Shown piece after piece: positions 63,876-64,000 of a stretch of 64,000 nucleotides of DNA. The notes under the pieces are model-generated. The model was not told the DNA's origin. It searched no databases and was given only the letters and a program-made list of their open reading frames with translations. The stretch covers positions 124,001-188,000 of the forward strand of contig JAPVLO010000955.1 in NCBI GenBank assembly GCA_027257055.1, written 5' to 3'. This DNA comes from Cephalopachus bancanus (lineage: Eukaryota > Chordata > Mammalia > Primates > Tarsiidae). The translations under genes and the position numbers were made by a program. Every line of letters starts with the position of its first letter. Within the stretch, counting starts at the first letter, position 1.

Positions 63876-64000
63876 CATAATATTCCCCCCAAACTGGAAT
63901 TATTTGGAGAGTGGCCCCTTGTAGTACAACCTTCCCCCACTAGGTAAGTTTTCTAGGATCCCATCAGCATCAGTGTACCAACTAGCATTGTTGTAAGAGC

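Overview
The window is mammalian nuclear DNA. Most of it is intronic or intergenic and full of decayed L1, L2, CR1/L3, MIR, hAT-type and MaLR repeats. Dimeric 7SL-derived SINEs (Alu) mark it as primate. The youngest Alus, at 21.7, 26.8 and 56.6 kb, share unusual substitutions that do not look like human AluJ/S/Y or the lemur and galago types I know. A non-anthropoid primate such as a tarsier is my best guess; this is inference.

One protein-coding gene is clear: NALF2 (FAM155B/TMEM28), on the minus strand, encoding an auxiliary subunit of the NALCN sodium leak channel. Exon 1 (start codon at 42039, splice donor after 41183) lies in a CpG island at about 41.2-43.3 kb. Intron 1 is 22.65 kb. Exon 2 is 18530-18359, intron 2 is 406 bp, and exon 3 is 17952-17567. 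A 3'UTR of about 2.4 kb probably ends near a minus-strand AATAAA at 15139-15134. The splice sites and the C-terminal two thirds are intact. Exon 1 as written changes frame three times in GC-rich sequence, most likely through base-level sequence or assembly errors. In human the gene is on Xq13.1 between PJA1 and EDA; neither neighbour is visible here.

Layout: 1-15 kb is downstream intergenic DNA with a long L2 copy (1.4-3.6 kb), L1, MIR and L2 fragments, and an isolated GC-rich segment at 9.55-10.2 kb carrying a CTCF-like motif. 15.1-43.3 kb is NALF2. Its first intron holds two young Alus, a polypurine tract, three RFX X-box-like motifs, a cluster of hAT MITEs, L1 and L2 copies, and a 67-bp retroposed copy of an endogenous-retrovirus R region. 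43.3-64 kb is upstream intergenic DNA: L2, four Alu copies, a MaLR LTR with an internal duplication, an L1 with a templated inverted repeat, a processed retrocopy ending in a 17-G run, and an L1 running nearly to the window end.

The most interesting non-genic signals are the templated inversion at 58844-59468, the R-region retrocopy at 28540-28634, the unidentified retrocopy at 61390-62150, and the X-box-like motifs in intron 1. I found no previously undescribed coding system. Repeat names come from remembered family features, and their edges are approximate unless target-site duplications are given.
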